Shown one piece after another: positions 21,571 to 33,428 of a stretch of 64,000 nucleotides of DNA. This DNA comes from Polyporus tsugae (Eukaryota; Basidiomycota; Agaricomycetes; Polyporales; Polyporaceae), in the NCBI GenBank assembly GCA_024305745.1, contig JAHRBS010000006.1, forward strand, positions 312,501 through 376,500, read 5' to 3'. Position numbers and translations under genes: made by a program. The notes under the pieces are model-generated. The model had not been told where the DNA came from. It saw nothing but the letters and a program-made list of their open reading frames with translations, and searched no databases. The stretch's first letter is position 1; the number at the start of each line of letters is the position of its first letter.

Positions 21571-22892
21571 GCGTGACTTCTCAGTACATACGCACAGACG
21601 TACCCCAGAAGTTGTCGTGGTCGGTGCATCGACCAAGTAGTCGATGAACAGTTGCACCAAGTTGAACACGCGCACGGCTAGACGCATACGTCCCTCGCGC
21701 TATACGACCGTCTTGATGCATGATGCTTGAGACTGTCCGGCTGAGCTCCCCCCCCCCCTGCCCCCACCCTCGCGTAGCCTGTGAAGCAACGGGAACGTTC
21801 GTTGAAGCGATCGACGTGGACAACTGCAAGTGTGTACATAGGTCTGGTATGAAGAGTCGCGGCGTGGCGGAAGAGAAGGTGGTGACTCACCTCAACGGGA
21901 TGGTCTTCCTTGCGACTTTTACCCACAGCCAATGACCATCCGAGTCCCATCCGAGAAAGGAGATATCTTGTCGCAGGTTGCAGTGCGGTCCAACAACATG
22001 TTGAAGCAGCGAGGGCTGAAGAACCGTCTACCGACAACATACACACTGTCCCGTTGCAGGCACCTGCAATGAGCACGCGCGGTCATAAGTACACACCAAT
22101 AATCCAAACCCGAAACTGCAGGCACACATCCCCCGGCCAGAAACTCAACATGTCAGGTCCGTCGGGCCCGAGGTCCATTCGAGAATCGACACCCTCTCCG
22201 CGTGTACGTCTTCTTCTCACTCACACAAGCTTCTTCCCCTCAAGCCTCCCGACGTTCACTGCCAGTGCCCCCTTCGCGATCAGTGCCAGGGCTCGTCGGA
22301 GCCGAGAGAAGTCGAAGCACTGGTCACTCAAGCTCATTTCGGCGACTAACCTCCTCCTCGTCCGATGCGAGTGGCCGACGAGACGGCGATATGTACTACT
22401 TGGTACCGTATACGCCGACCTGCGGGACCGGAAAGCAGTCGGAACCGTCGGCGGAAGAGGTTGCATATTGCGCGCATCCTACAGTAGTTTAGAAGTCAAG
22501 AAGGGCGCAGGACGAACACGGCGTGACGGAGTGCCGAGTTCTGCAGGCTCACGCCACTTCGTGGGACGCTTCGCTGGCCGCCCACGGCCAACGAAGATCA
22601 GATGTGCATGCCAGTGTGCGAACGTCGAGGAATCGATACCAACGACCTACTTAATGGGATTGGAGTGTCGGTCCAAGTCGGACCCGAACGCCACAGGATG
22701 GGTGTTCTCTCTTGCTGTTCCATCTATAATTTATCCCTAAAAGTACATACACAAACGAGATGTTCCTATATGCGCGCAATCGTAAGGAACGTGCAGGGAA
22801 CTTCCAGAAGACCGCCTTGGACGCACCTACGGAGCAAAGCATTTGCCCCATATGCTACGAGAAGATACCCACCCCTTCGTCCTAGCGCACTT
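21571..22892. other. Two long overlapping open frames, unresolved
   Basis: A plus-strand frame runs 21910-22740 (276 codons) and a second overlaps it at 22202-22492 (96 codons, Ser/Arg-rich, containing SSSDASGRRDGDMYYLV). Neither has a signal peptide, domain or clear splice pattern. The first is basic, with composition close to random translation. I leave both as unproven. Confidence 0.3.
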
Positions 22893-24332
22893 CTAGGCGC
22901 AGCGCGTGAGCACCTCCTCGACGTAATCCGCCATGATCTGGTGTCCCTCCTTGTTCGGATGCCTATATGCGCCACCATCTATCAGCACGCCGCGCATACC
23001 CCAACCACCGCTGGACGTACGCACCCAGGGATATAATAGAAGAAATGGTCCGGGTCGTCGCACATCCCGTCCGTCCCGCAGAACGTGTCCGAGCAGTCCG
23101 TGATGCACGCATCCGTGCTCACGTACCCGAACGCCTCAAACCCCGGGGTGCCATCAAGCACCCCGTCCCAGATCCGTGCGAACTCCGCGAACGCGACCGT
23201 CAGTCCCGGCCCTGGGGGCTTCCCGTTCAGGCCCTCGCCTTGGCCCGTGGAGTTGATCCCGCGCGAGAGGTCGTGCAGGCCGGAGAAGATCGTCTGCACC
23301 ATCGCGTCGCCCGCGGCGGTGTGCGTGCCGCGCCCGTAGACGTCCGTGAGGAGGAAGTTACGCGCGGAGGTAGGCGAGGAGGCGAGGATGCGGATCTGGG
23401 CGAGGATAACCTGGGCGGCGGCTTGGAGGTTCGCTTCGCCGTCGGCTGCGCGTGGACATGGTCAGCACTAGACTTCGAACGTATATGGGGAGAGCGTACT
23501 CTTGGAGTTCTCGAAGTCACTGTATGCGCGTGTGTGCTGTCAGTGGGTGTATAAGGAGGTCATCGCGTGTCCTACTCACTTGATGCCGAAGAAGACGGCG
23601 TACAAGGTCGTCTCGGGGTCTAGCTTGTTCGACTGGCCAAGGAATGTTTTCACTGCACATATGGTCCGGCGCATATAGTGAGGTGAACTACGTTAGAATA
23701 GGATGATTTCATTGTCACACACTTTGCCCGAGGAAGTCGACCTGCTTGATCGCACTGGGCCATAAACTGAGATCGGTACATGCTCCTGATTGCTGTTACA
23801 TCGGGTTGGTCATGTCAGCTCGAAACCCCTAAACCATACATACGTCATTATATGCGCCGGAAACGTACCGCATAATCCATCAACGTCGCGTTGTATGGAG
23901 CAGCAAGGTCCTCGACCCATACCCTCCCGTCCGTAGACCTCCCTCCCGCCTCTGAATCGGGAGGAACGACTACAGGCGGTGCGAGCGGGCCTCCGTCGTC
24001 ACGTCCGCCATCCGTATACGAATCCTAGCCAAGCGAGACAAGTATCAGACGTGTATGACCCTCAGAGTAAGACCTCGGAACAGACAGCTCAAACTCACCC
24101 CAAACGCGACTATGCTCCTGATGAGAGGGAGGTGGATCCCGGCGTTGACGTCTGAGACATTGCCGGAAAGCGGGCCACAGACTGGGGAGACAGCGAGGTG
24201 GATGCCGTCGTTGTCTTGCCGTGCAACCTTCTGTGGGCGGGAAATAATGCGCGCACCGGGGCGTGGCAGGCTGAGACCATACGCAGGTGCGAGAGAAAGG
24301 GCAAGTGTGAGGAGCTCAGCAAAGTGCTTCAT
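22893..24332 (-). CDS. Secreted SGNH/GDSL esterase, CE16-like
   Basis: Seven exons: 24099-24332, 23869-24024, 23723-23792, 23580-23652, 23500-23519, 23025-23445 and 22893-22962. All phases agree, giving 347 residues. A signal peptide (MKHFAELLTLALSLAPAYG) precedes NDGIHLAVSPVCGPLSGNVS. Catalytic blocks are intact. Block I is SIVAFG-DSYTDGG, split exactly between G and DS by intron 1. Block III is FFGIND, completed by the 20-nt exon 5. The C-terminal block with the catalytic His is GHPNKEGHQIMADYV. The family (carbohydrate esterase 16 and relatives) removes acetyl groups from glycans outside the cell; the exact substrate is unknown. Cys pairs CITDCSDTFCG and MCDD suggest disulphides. The acceptor of exon 3 was chosen (CAATCAGG) to keep the frame SGACTDLSLWPS. 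Decayed fragments of this gene lie at 17.4 and 21.3 kb. Confidence 0.92.
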
Positions 24333-27300
24333 GCCTACAGTTGAGTTTCTGTTCCACGATCAAGAGTGCAGACAGACTCACAGAGGCGGATGGTATTTAG
24401 CGTCCCGCACGCATCGTACAATAATAGCTGCCAGCGACACTCGACTGGCCGCTGAATATGGGGGTCGCCTTCAAAGTGCTGCACAAGGGTAGCGGGTGTC
24501 TGATGAAGAACGACAGAAGCCGTAGAGGACGACAAGCATGGACAGGGAATACAAGCTCCCTGTTACCCCGGATGGGCATGCTCAGCGCTCGGCCGTAGAG
24601 AACGTAGCACGAGGTCGAGGTGAGTAGCGGTGATTGCCTGAAGAGGGACAAGGAGGGCGGGCACATGAGCGAGGAAGGAAGGAGAGGACGCATGGTCATC
24701 GTCGCTGCCGATCAAGAAGCTGAACAACGGTGACGAACAAAGCGAGCCTCTTCCCGTGGCGGCGGCCGGCCCTGAACTTCAGAAGCACGACCTCGTGACC
24801 GTGACCCCGACATTCACGAGACCGCGTCAAACCTTATTTCGGCAAGACCCCGAATCGGTTCGGCGCTACTCACCGCCGCTGAGCCTGCCTTCAACTGTGC
24901 TTGACATTAAATATGTAGCTCATTCAACTCGAGGGCTCTTACAAACGTAACATTCTCGTCGACACTACTTGCTGCAGCCTCGGAAGACCCGGGCCTTGTC
25001 TATGGTAGACCAATCAGAGTCATGAGTCATGACATGCCAGTCTTCTCGAGTGTTCAGCCAGGTGCACCGTACACTCGTTCGAGGCCATCTAACTCGGTTT
25101 ATATTTCATCTTTATACAGGACTCGTCTCAGGACCATCTTTGACCCCGAGGACAGAACTTGCAAAAGTCCTAGCGCATGTCGGAACCCATGCCCCCTCCG
25201 AAACTGCTATTGGCCCGACGGTATCGTCAGTACTTAACATCCACGAGCTCCTGTGCCCACATTGAATCGTTCTCAGGCAAACATGGCCCAGTTTCCCGCT
25301 GAGGGTTTACCATAGACCCTGCGAGCAGAGGCCCAGACCACGCCAACAAACCTCGAGCACTCGCAGTCTCACGCCGCTTGCCGAGCTTTCCAAGCTCCCG
25401 TTCTGTGCCCTTTGCGTGAGCAGTATGGTCCTCTTCATCTCGTTCGATGCGGAGATTGCGTAACTGGCGTGGATGAAGACGTAGAGAGCTCAGAAGAGCT
25501 GGAGACCGCCATGCACCCTGGTTCGTAACACCATCTGCGGTGCGCCACTGTCGAGTCCCTGCGCTCGTTCCCCCCGAACTGCCCTCACGTGCACGTCGTT
25601 AGGCCCGCCTTTCAGGGCTCATTCAGGTTTGCTACCTCAGCCACAGAGACGTGAACTTCCACCTCCGGCTTAACCCGTGCCAGACGGCTTGACTTCGTCG
25701 TCTCGCAGGTGCTAGGGAGGCCCGGCGTGCAGCGCAGCTCTTGAATCCATGTTACACGCGCCGGTATTCGGGCGACGTGGGTGAGGGAGGCGTTTGCTGC
25801 GGTCGTCTCCGATGTTCTCGGCCACGCGCGAGGTGCGGTGGGTTCATGAGGAGCATGGGAGGGTGATGCGGAGGTAGGATACCAGAATTACGACAGAATG
25901 AGCAAGGCCACTCCGATGGACGGAGCTGTGTCGGAGTTGCCGCTGGCCACCCTCAGTGAATATGTCTCGCACACGATACGTGGGATGTCCTGTATGCAAA
26001 TGTGGCTAGCATGTCGTGCACGCTAGTCGCGCATTGCGCACGAATTCGCTGGTATCTGAGGAACCAAGACAACGAGGTTCTGGAGCCTGGATGTCTTGTC
26101 GATGTCCGGCGCTGCGCTTCCCCGCGTTTTTCGCGTCTTATGGTGTTTTGGCATCAGACGGTATTGCGACGCATCTCTCCACCCATCAAACAACCTTTCG
26201 ATGAAAAACAGCATCCATTCAATTCACCTCACTCCTGTGACTTCACCTGAACACGTCTTTCAACGTTGTTCTCGTAAAAGCGGCGATACAGAGGACACTA
26301 AATCCATCGGATACCGGTTCCTCCTCGGCTCAGACCTCAGAGCTGGGAGCCTTCCAAAGCTGGCATGTGTTCCTTTCGACGATCTAGGAACGAATCGCAC
26401 CGTCCCCGTGTGTTCCCATAACTCATAACGACTAACCAGCTACCAAACCTGGCCAGCCTTAACACAGCGGCTCTAATTCCTCATGTCGGTGGGAACCAGC
26501 AACAGCCTTCGGAACGTCCAGGTGCACGAGCCCGTCTGGACATGTCCAGATTCAAAAGTGCGAGCCTCGACACTGATAAGTACGCCGTATACACTTGAAA
26601 CATAAGTACATCCGCCCGCACGCAAAGCCGACGCAGTCGCGCAGCACGCGCACTATCACCGGCACCGTCGAATGTGGCCACACTCGAACTAGGGTGTGCA
26701 CGGCATCGCAAGCACCCATCACACGAGGTTTCGATGCCCGCGACACGTTTTCCGGTTATCACAACTGGCCCCCTCGCTGCTCCCCGCGCCTCCAATCAGC
26801 CCAGCGATTTGGCTCTCCGCGACAGACCGGACCACGTCCAAGTTTCCAAAAAAAAAACCTCGACCGCACCCGAACGAACGAATGTCAGTACAGTAACATG
26901 GCACTAGCTATAGTGCTTGCGTCGCGCCTTACGACACGCACCTTCAAAGTTTCAAATATGGATGCGCCCGCTGCCACCACCCTCCCGCGAGCACGTCGAC
27001 CACGCCGACTAACCCCGCCAGCCGGCGTCGGAGCTCGCCGCGTCGTCGATCCGATGCCCTAGTGCGCTCAGCCCTCCCTCAGCTCCCAGCCCCGAGGCGG
27101 CCATCTTGGAAAGCCAAACGCCGCATCTCGCGCACCGCCCTGCACCACCACCCTCGAGTCCGCTCCCCCAAGCTCGAGGCCGAGATCCCCCCACCCGGCG
27201 CAACATATTGCGATCGCGTTCCTGGCCCCGCCACCGCGCGACCCTATGTAGGCCTGATCCGAGCGGAGCACTTGTGGGGCAGGGGGGCGTAAGTGCTGTT

Positions 27301-30300
27301 ACACTGACAGTTACATACCGTCCTTACGAGGTGTGGCCTCCGAGTCCGAGTCCGAAAATGTCGCTCGTGCTGCTGCTGTAATGATATGTTGCTGGCTGCT
27401 GTGCCCTCGTGCCCTCTCCACACGGCGCGTACGTACTCCAGGCCGTACATACACACACACCTAGGCCTGGCTCCTGCCCCTGCCCCTGCCGAGCGAGCGG
27501 GTGAGAAGGCGGGCAGGGGCGTGTTATCACATTGAACGCGCCCGAATGTTGCATGTCGGATTCCAAGTACGAGCCGCGAGCCGCGAGCCGCTACGCGTCT
27601 TGCCGCCTGCGCCAGGGTGTCGGGGCCGGCGGCGGGAGTGCGCTAGGGCGAGGCGATGACGCCGTGATGACAGTGACACGAGCTGGTGTGCACGCCTGCC
27701 ATGTGGGCCCAGGGTGGCCCTCGGACGCGAGCGACGGCTCGTACTACGGTACGTGTGTCCCCCAAGTTCGGTGACGGTCGATAGCGGGCCCCCCCCCGGA
27801 AGGCATGATGGGCAGGATTGGGATCGATGCCATTGCCAGTGGAGTGGACGACGACTAATGATGATGATGATGATATGTAGTGGTGCCAGTCACGGTGCGC
27901 CTGCCCAGTGCCGACGGCGACCATCAGGTACGTATACGTACGTACTTCGGCCGTGTCTCCCGCTTCTGCGGGGCTCTGCCGAGCTGTTCGGTACATGGGG
28001 GGGCGTCGTTCGAATTAATGATATTCGTCCTTTTCGCCGACCTGCCGTTCTGCCACGACCGCGATGATGCGTACTACGACGGCACTCCGCCCGCACCATC
28101 TCCTCGGGCGAGGGGGCGGTCATGATTGGCACGACCCCACCCGTACCCGTACATAGATACTGTCCTACATAGACGTAGATGCCGAGACGAGTAAGCAGGA
28201 AGTGCGGTCGAATTCGGCAGGTAAACAGCCGTGACGTCGACGCACCGTCATCTCGCGCCGCCTGCGAGTCAAATCCAGACGCCAGTATGAATATTGGGCA
28301 CGTCGCCGGACAGTCTTGTCTTGTCCTTGTCCTTCTCGCAAGTCCCCGTTCGAATGGTCGTAGTCACAGCTACTACGTACGCGGGGTGCGATGTCGCTCC
28401 AGAAACCGCTTCTATCGCCAAAGGGCGAGACAGAGGGCGGTCTCGGCCCCCCCGACGTGGGCTGTGCGAGCGGGCGCGCCAGCGACACGGTGCGGCAGGC
28501 TGGACCCCTCAGGCTCCTTTGACAGGGCGGGTTCGGGCCCGCTCTTCGAATTAACTGATGTGAGCGGCCGTCCCGGGCACGTTCGTTCGTCGAGAGGACA
28601 TACGCAGACTACCGACCCTCTACTCCACATTCCATACGGCGGCTGAGAGACGGGAGTTGGAGCTCGAGTCGGTGCCAGGTTGGCAAGGTGCGCGTACGGC
28701 AAAAGGTCCTGGCAGGCAGACACACAAGTTAGCCCCCGACGCCGACGAATGGATATGGATTCGAAGCCGCGTCCCTCCCCCGGAAGGAGTTAGACTGCTC
28801 ACGTTATAACGGCCCTACGTCATCTCCAAGCTTCTCGAAGCTGATTCCAGCCTGCACCATGCACCATGGAATCTTCCGGCATGTCTCACTGATCTCCGGA
28901 TATGGCGCGAGCTGCTTACACCGTACAGCAACCGCGGGAAGGGCAAGGGGGGCAACGGCTCCTCGCGGTCGCCCGGGGGGCCCCATCTGCCAAACAAACG
29001 CGGATTTGCAGCTCCCCCACAAGTTAGCGCGCCCGGGCGCCCTGTCGTAACCGTAACCCAGCTGGCGGCTGTGCCGTAAGGAGCACACGAGCGAGGGGTG
29101 TAATTGGTTGCTTCGCGCGTTGGTCGCGCGCGGGCCACACGCTGCGCGATCACAGAAGCCGGGAGAGGGGAGGGAAGGGAGTTGGCGAGGGAACGGAAGC
29201 GCACCCGAGCGAGTGGATGGCCTGGCCGGGGGCGGGTTCTCAGCAACTTCAAACTTCCAAGGTTCAAACGTTCACGTTCAAGCCCGGACGCTGTATTTTG
29301 GGACGACTGTGCGGCGGAGGGGGTGGTTTCGTGAGAGGGTGGCACCTGTGGGGAGGGAACGTGAACGTGGTGGCCGAACGCACGAGCTGCGGCGTCTTGC
29401 GTCGTACGAAACATGTCGGCATCGCCTCGCGGAGAGACGGACTGCGAAATCGGGGAGTCCGGAGTCAGGCTGGCATGGAACCACCGCCAAGACGACGACT
29501 CACCACAGGCAACGAAGTGCGAGGTCCTTGTCGCTCGCAGTAGTTCAGGCGGATACAAAAGCTAAATAGTTGCTTGAGATATGCGCATACTTACCCGGAC
29601 ATTCAATGTGGCGTAAATTACAGCTACTAGTGCTTGCGGAATCTCCCGTCCTGTCAAACTCTGTACGGTGGCACCAGGTGTCATACGAAGACCGTTGGCA
29701 ACGAACGCACGTCCCGGCGGTCATTCCCCTCGAACCTGCTCCAGTCTGTCATGCGGTCAGCAACCCCCAGACTGCGAGGGCCCGGCGATCAAACCTGCAT
29801 TGGCATTTGTGGAGACTGCCATCGCAGTCAAGAAGTCCTGCCAGGGTTCTCGCGGTGTCCCGGTACCCGTCCATTACAGCCCAAGACACGAGACCCGGCT
29901 CGACAGACCCTGCTCTAAATCCGATCCAGGACGATGGCCGGCAGTGGAAAGATCTCAAGCCCGGGACAGGCTCAGAGGGACAGTGGGGGAGGAGCCTGAG
30001 GCGCAAACTATGGTTAAGCAGCCATGCGCCAGTGTCAATCAGAAATACAGTGCAAGCTTAGACTCCCACGCCAGTCCCTCCCGTCATGGAAAATGGAGAA
30101 AAGATCAGCAGCGGAGTTTGATCGGAGGACGAAGCGGGACGTGCGAATTCTGAGTTGGTGACAATCGCAGTTCCGCCTCCGCCATCCCATGTTCATTGCA
30201 CTGCAGCTGCCGGCCAGCGTAAATCCTGCACTGTATCGGATCTGCAAGGATTCTAACTTAGGATCGCGTCCAACCGAAGCCTTTTGAGTTCATCCGCGCA

Positions 30301-30905
30301 TAAGTTACGATGGGACGATCTTTATCGACGTCCAGCGCAACCGCCCGCCGACGATCCGTTTCGAGTTCAGCGTTATCGTCCCTGAGCGAACCTGTCCGCG
30401 AGACGGGCACTAAAAAGATTATGCAATTGGCTCGGGGCGAGCCTGCACTTAGCACCATCCCAACGTAAACACTCGATTTTGAAATCTCCTTAAGTTCAAT
30501 CCGATCGGACGCCATCGCATTTCAATCCTCCAAGGAGTCCCAGCCTTGCACCCACTTCACAAAGCTGCGACGCAACCGAGACTCGAATCATATCATCACA
30601 ATGTCATTCATCAGCGAGCCATTGAGTACTGATTACAGTACTTCCTGCCTAGCAGCGAGCCAAGACATTGGCCATCGCTGCGGAGCGAAATTTTCGGGAC
30701 TGTTCCATGCCCAGAGTCCTCCCCCATTCACTCCCGCCTGCTCACTTATGGTTAACGTCATCGCCTCGCGCGATCGTGATTCTCAGTCCTCCACGGACCA
30801 TAAGCGGCAGATATTGCGGACGCAGCCCCTGGCAGCGCGCAGGAACACGCCGCACGCACGCGGCACAGTACGTATAGTACTAGTGAGCACCGCACCAATA
30901 CTGTA
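24333..30905. other. Long gene-poor stretch
   Basis: I find no gene I can support in 6.5 kb. Around 25380-25750 (plus) a broken reading containing SLCSFPPNCPHVHVVRP might be a decayed gene, but I cannot assign it. The 247-codon minus-strand frame at 28815-29558 is GC-rich, proline/arginine-rich and lacks any motif. A short GAT trinucleotide run lies near 27857-27873. Confidence 0.4.
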
Positions 30906-31163
30906 CACTGGGGAGAAATCAACTTTTCCATGCCATGCAAAGTCGATGGATAGCCTTCTGAATTGGACCCTTTCCATCAAAATTTCACCGTAACAGAAAG
31001 GCTTTGGAAAGGCGCCAATCTAGAGCCCGGAAAGGCTCATGGGCCGATTGTGCCCGAGGAAAGGCGCTGTCGCAAAGACTTTCCGTCGCGGTGAAAGATA
31101 TAGGAAATGTTCATCAGTTCCATAGGCTTTGCTCGCTGCAGAAAAGTTCATTTCTTCGCAGTG
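30906..31163. mobile_element. Small inverted-repeat element (MITE-like), copy 1
   Basis: About 258 nt. The left end CACTGGGGAGAAA and right end TTTCTTCGCAGTG are imperfect inverted repeats. The flanks repeat TGTA (left 30902-30905, right 31164-31167), a possible target duplication. Inside are several GAAAGGC/GCCTTTC-type repeats that could fold into a hairpin. It is related over its whole length to 63173-63440 and shares the identical block GGATAGCCTTCTGAATTG. No coding capacity, so non-autonomous if mobile. Confidence 0.6.
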
Positions 31164-33428
31164 TGTATTCGTGGGTGTAAACCGTCATGCGCCTCGGATT
31201 CATAGCCCTTACAGTTACAGCACTTACATACAGCCGCCAGCGTCGCGGCCCCACGCAAATATGTCGCCGCGATGCCGTACGCCGCGAGCCTCAGGAAATT
31301 GAAGAAGCGCGAAGAAGCGGCAAGCGTCGTCATCGCCTGCACCGCGAAATGCGAGGCGAGTGATTGGCGTGCCGGCCACGCGTTTGGAACTCTGGGTGCA
31401 CCACTAGGTAAGTAAGCACCTCCGCGTCCGACGCCAGAAGCCCTGGCGTCCACATCCATACGCGAGTACGGAAACGCGCACTATCACTGTTCGAACGTTC
31501 ACATGTTCCTTGTCAGCGGAACTCGTCACGGGGCCTCTCTACAACACAGACACACAGAGCTGAAGGCATTCGGAATGTCGACCGTGACCATACGCGTTGG
31601 GTTGGGTTGCAGTGGCAAAATGAAGGGAAATCATGTTGTCGTGTTCGGGTGCGCTCGCGTTCCCCGTATCTCGGCTCGTCTTCCGCGCGCCTGCCGTCGT
31701 TCGCTTCAGCTTCTCCTCCCAAGCCCCATCTCGTCACCAGTGCCAGGATCGCGGGGAGGGGAGGGCCACTTACCTAGCCGATGACGACGGCCCGCAGCCC
31801 TCTGCCCACGTGCGTGACCCCACTACGTTGCAACACGCGAGCTTCTCGAGGCTTGCCACCGGTACGGACGCACGGCACGCGCGAAAGCGTGATATGTATA
31901 CTTGATACGATAGAGGATAGAGGGGGATCAGATGCGCTTTTAGATCCGGGTGCGCATGGGCCGTGACGACGCGAACGAAGTCGCGTGCCCCGTGTATGTC
32001 CGAGTGATAGAGCGAGATAGCATTGAAAGTGAAGGGGGCGCACCTCGCACGAGTGAATCCGAACCCGACGGCAGGCTGGGGGCAGTACGGCCGTGCGCGC
32101 CGGGATCGGGAGACCGGGGGGGGGGGGGGACGAGAACGTTGTGGGGGACGCAACTTACTTGGGATGGGACATGTTCGATCGCATGGGCAAGAGGGGCGCG
32201 CCGGCCTCATAACTTCTGCGAGTGAGGGAGGGCCACTGCATGCAAAACATGCGTCCAAGGCTTGAAGTGATTCAGGCAGTTGAGGATACGGCGAGTCGGT
32301 GCGGTGGAGAGGGTCACGGCGTCATTCGACGGCGGTGGGTGTAGAGAGCATGGTGCTCTAACGTGTGATCGCAATGTGTGGCGCTGGCGAGGGCGAAGGA
32401 TGTGAGGGTGGTTGATGAAGAAGGGGGAGAGGTGCGGACCGGACATGGGGGGCGACGGGGCTAAGATACGAAAGAAAGGGGGCGGCTGGCGGGTTGTGGG
32501 TCGAGGACTGACATTCTGGTTCCGTGGTAATACCTGGGGAGGGTGGGATGGCGGACGCTTTTGGGCGTGTTACGTGTAAAGAAGCTCGCACGTACGGAGC
32601 GCTGCCGGAGACGAGAGAGATAGGTGGGCCCCCACGACGATCCATTATGGGCGTGCGACGATTCGGAGCGATATGGGGCGACGAAGCACCAGCCTCAATC
32701 GAGGGAAGCAGAAGCATTCCTCTCAGCAAAGCTATCGCAGTAACGGCAGGCTGGCGAGCAGAGAGGTCCGTCCATGCACCGTAGCGGGCAGAAAGCAGAG
32801 ACCAGTACGTGATGGTGCACGGGGCGAGAGGGAGGACAGAGAAGGAGGCGATTCTGGGCGGAGATCGGGGGGTGGCTGGGTGCGTGGGAATGTCGGTGGT
32901 GGGGATACTCGGGAGCTGGGCACGACAGGCACAGAGCGCGCGTTCGGGAGGATAAACACCAGGAGGCATATTGCATTGCGCCAGTCTGATGTTGGTTCTT
33001 CCCATGGGCAGGGAAGCCTCGATTTCGCACGGATAATCTGCTGTTCGCATAAGCCCCAAATGGCCCGTGCGTTGCGTCGTTTTCGGGCAGGAGGGGGAGG
33101 GTGGATGAGTTGTAGATCTCATATCGCCTATGTGGGCGGAATTAATGATGGATAGGCGAGAGGATGAGTATAGGAAGAGGATTGTCATTCGGGCGATAAG
33201 GGTGAGATTGGGTGCCGAAGAAGGACTAGCGGGCGATGGATGAGGCGAGTTTTCCATGGCCTGTACAGTACTAACCGCCCTGGCAGCATTGGCGAGTCCA
33301 CACGTGTGTCTTGCTCGCTACCCGCCAGAAAAACACTCTTAAGTATTCTCCACACCCGCGCCCCTCCCTCCTCCCCCTCCCCGCGTGCGACCCCGATCCT
33401 CGATCACCTTCATCTTCGGCCCTTCGTC
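31164..33428. other. No supportable gene; upstream region of the transcription factor gene
   Basis: The longest open frame is on the minus strand (32358-33257, 299 codons, rich in P, S, R). It lies opposite the 5' region of the Zn2Cys6 gene and has no motif, so it is probably a chance frame in GC-rich DNA. A run of 13 G lies near 32117. Confidence 0.35.

Noticed and set aside
21910..22740. 276-codon plus-strand frame
   Set aside because: Basic, motif-free and overlapped by another open frame; no start or promoter support.
28815..29558. 247-codon open frame on the minus strand
   Set aside because: No domain, no splice context, and composition typical of random translation of GC-rich sequence.
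32358..33257. 299-codon open frame on the minus strand
   Set aside because: Pro/Ser/Arg-rich with no motif, opposite the 5' flank of the transcription factor gene; likely a chance frame in GC-rich DNA.
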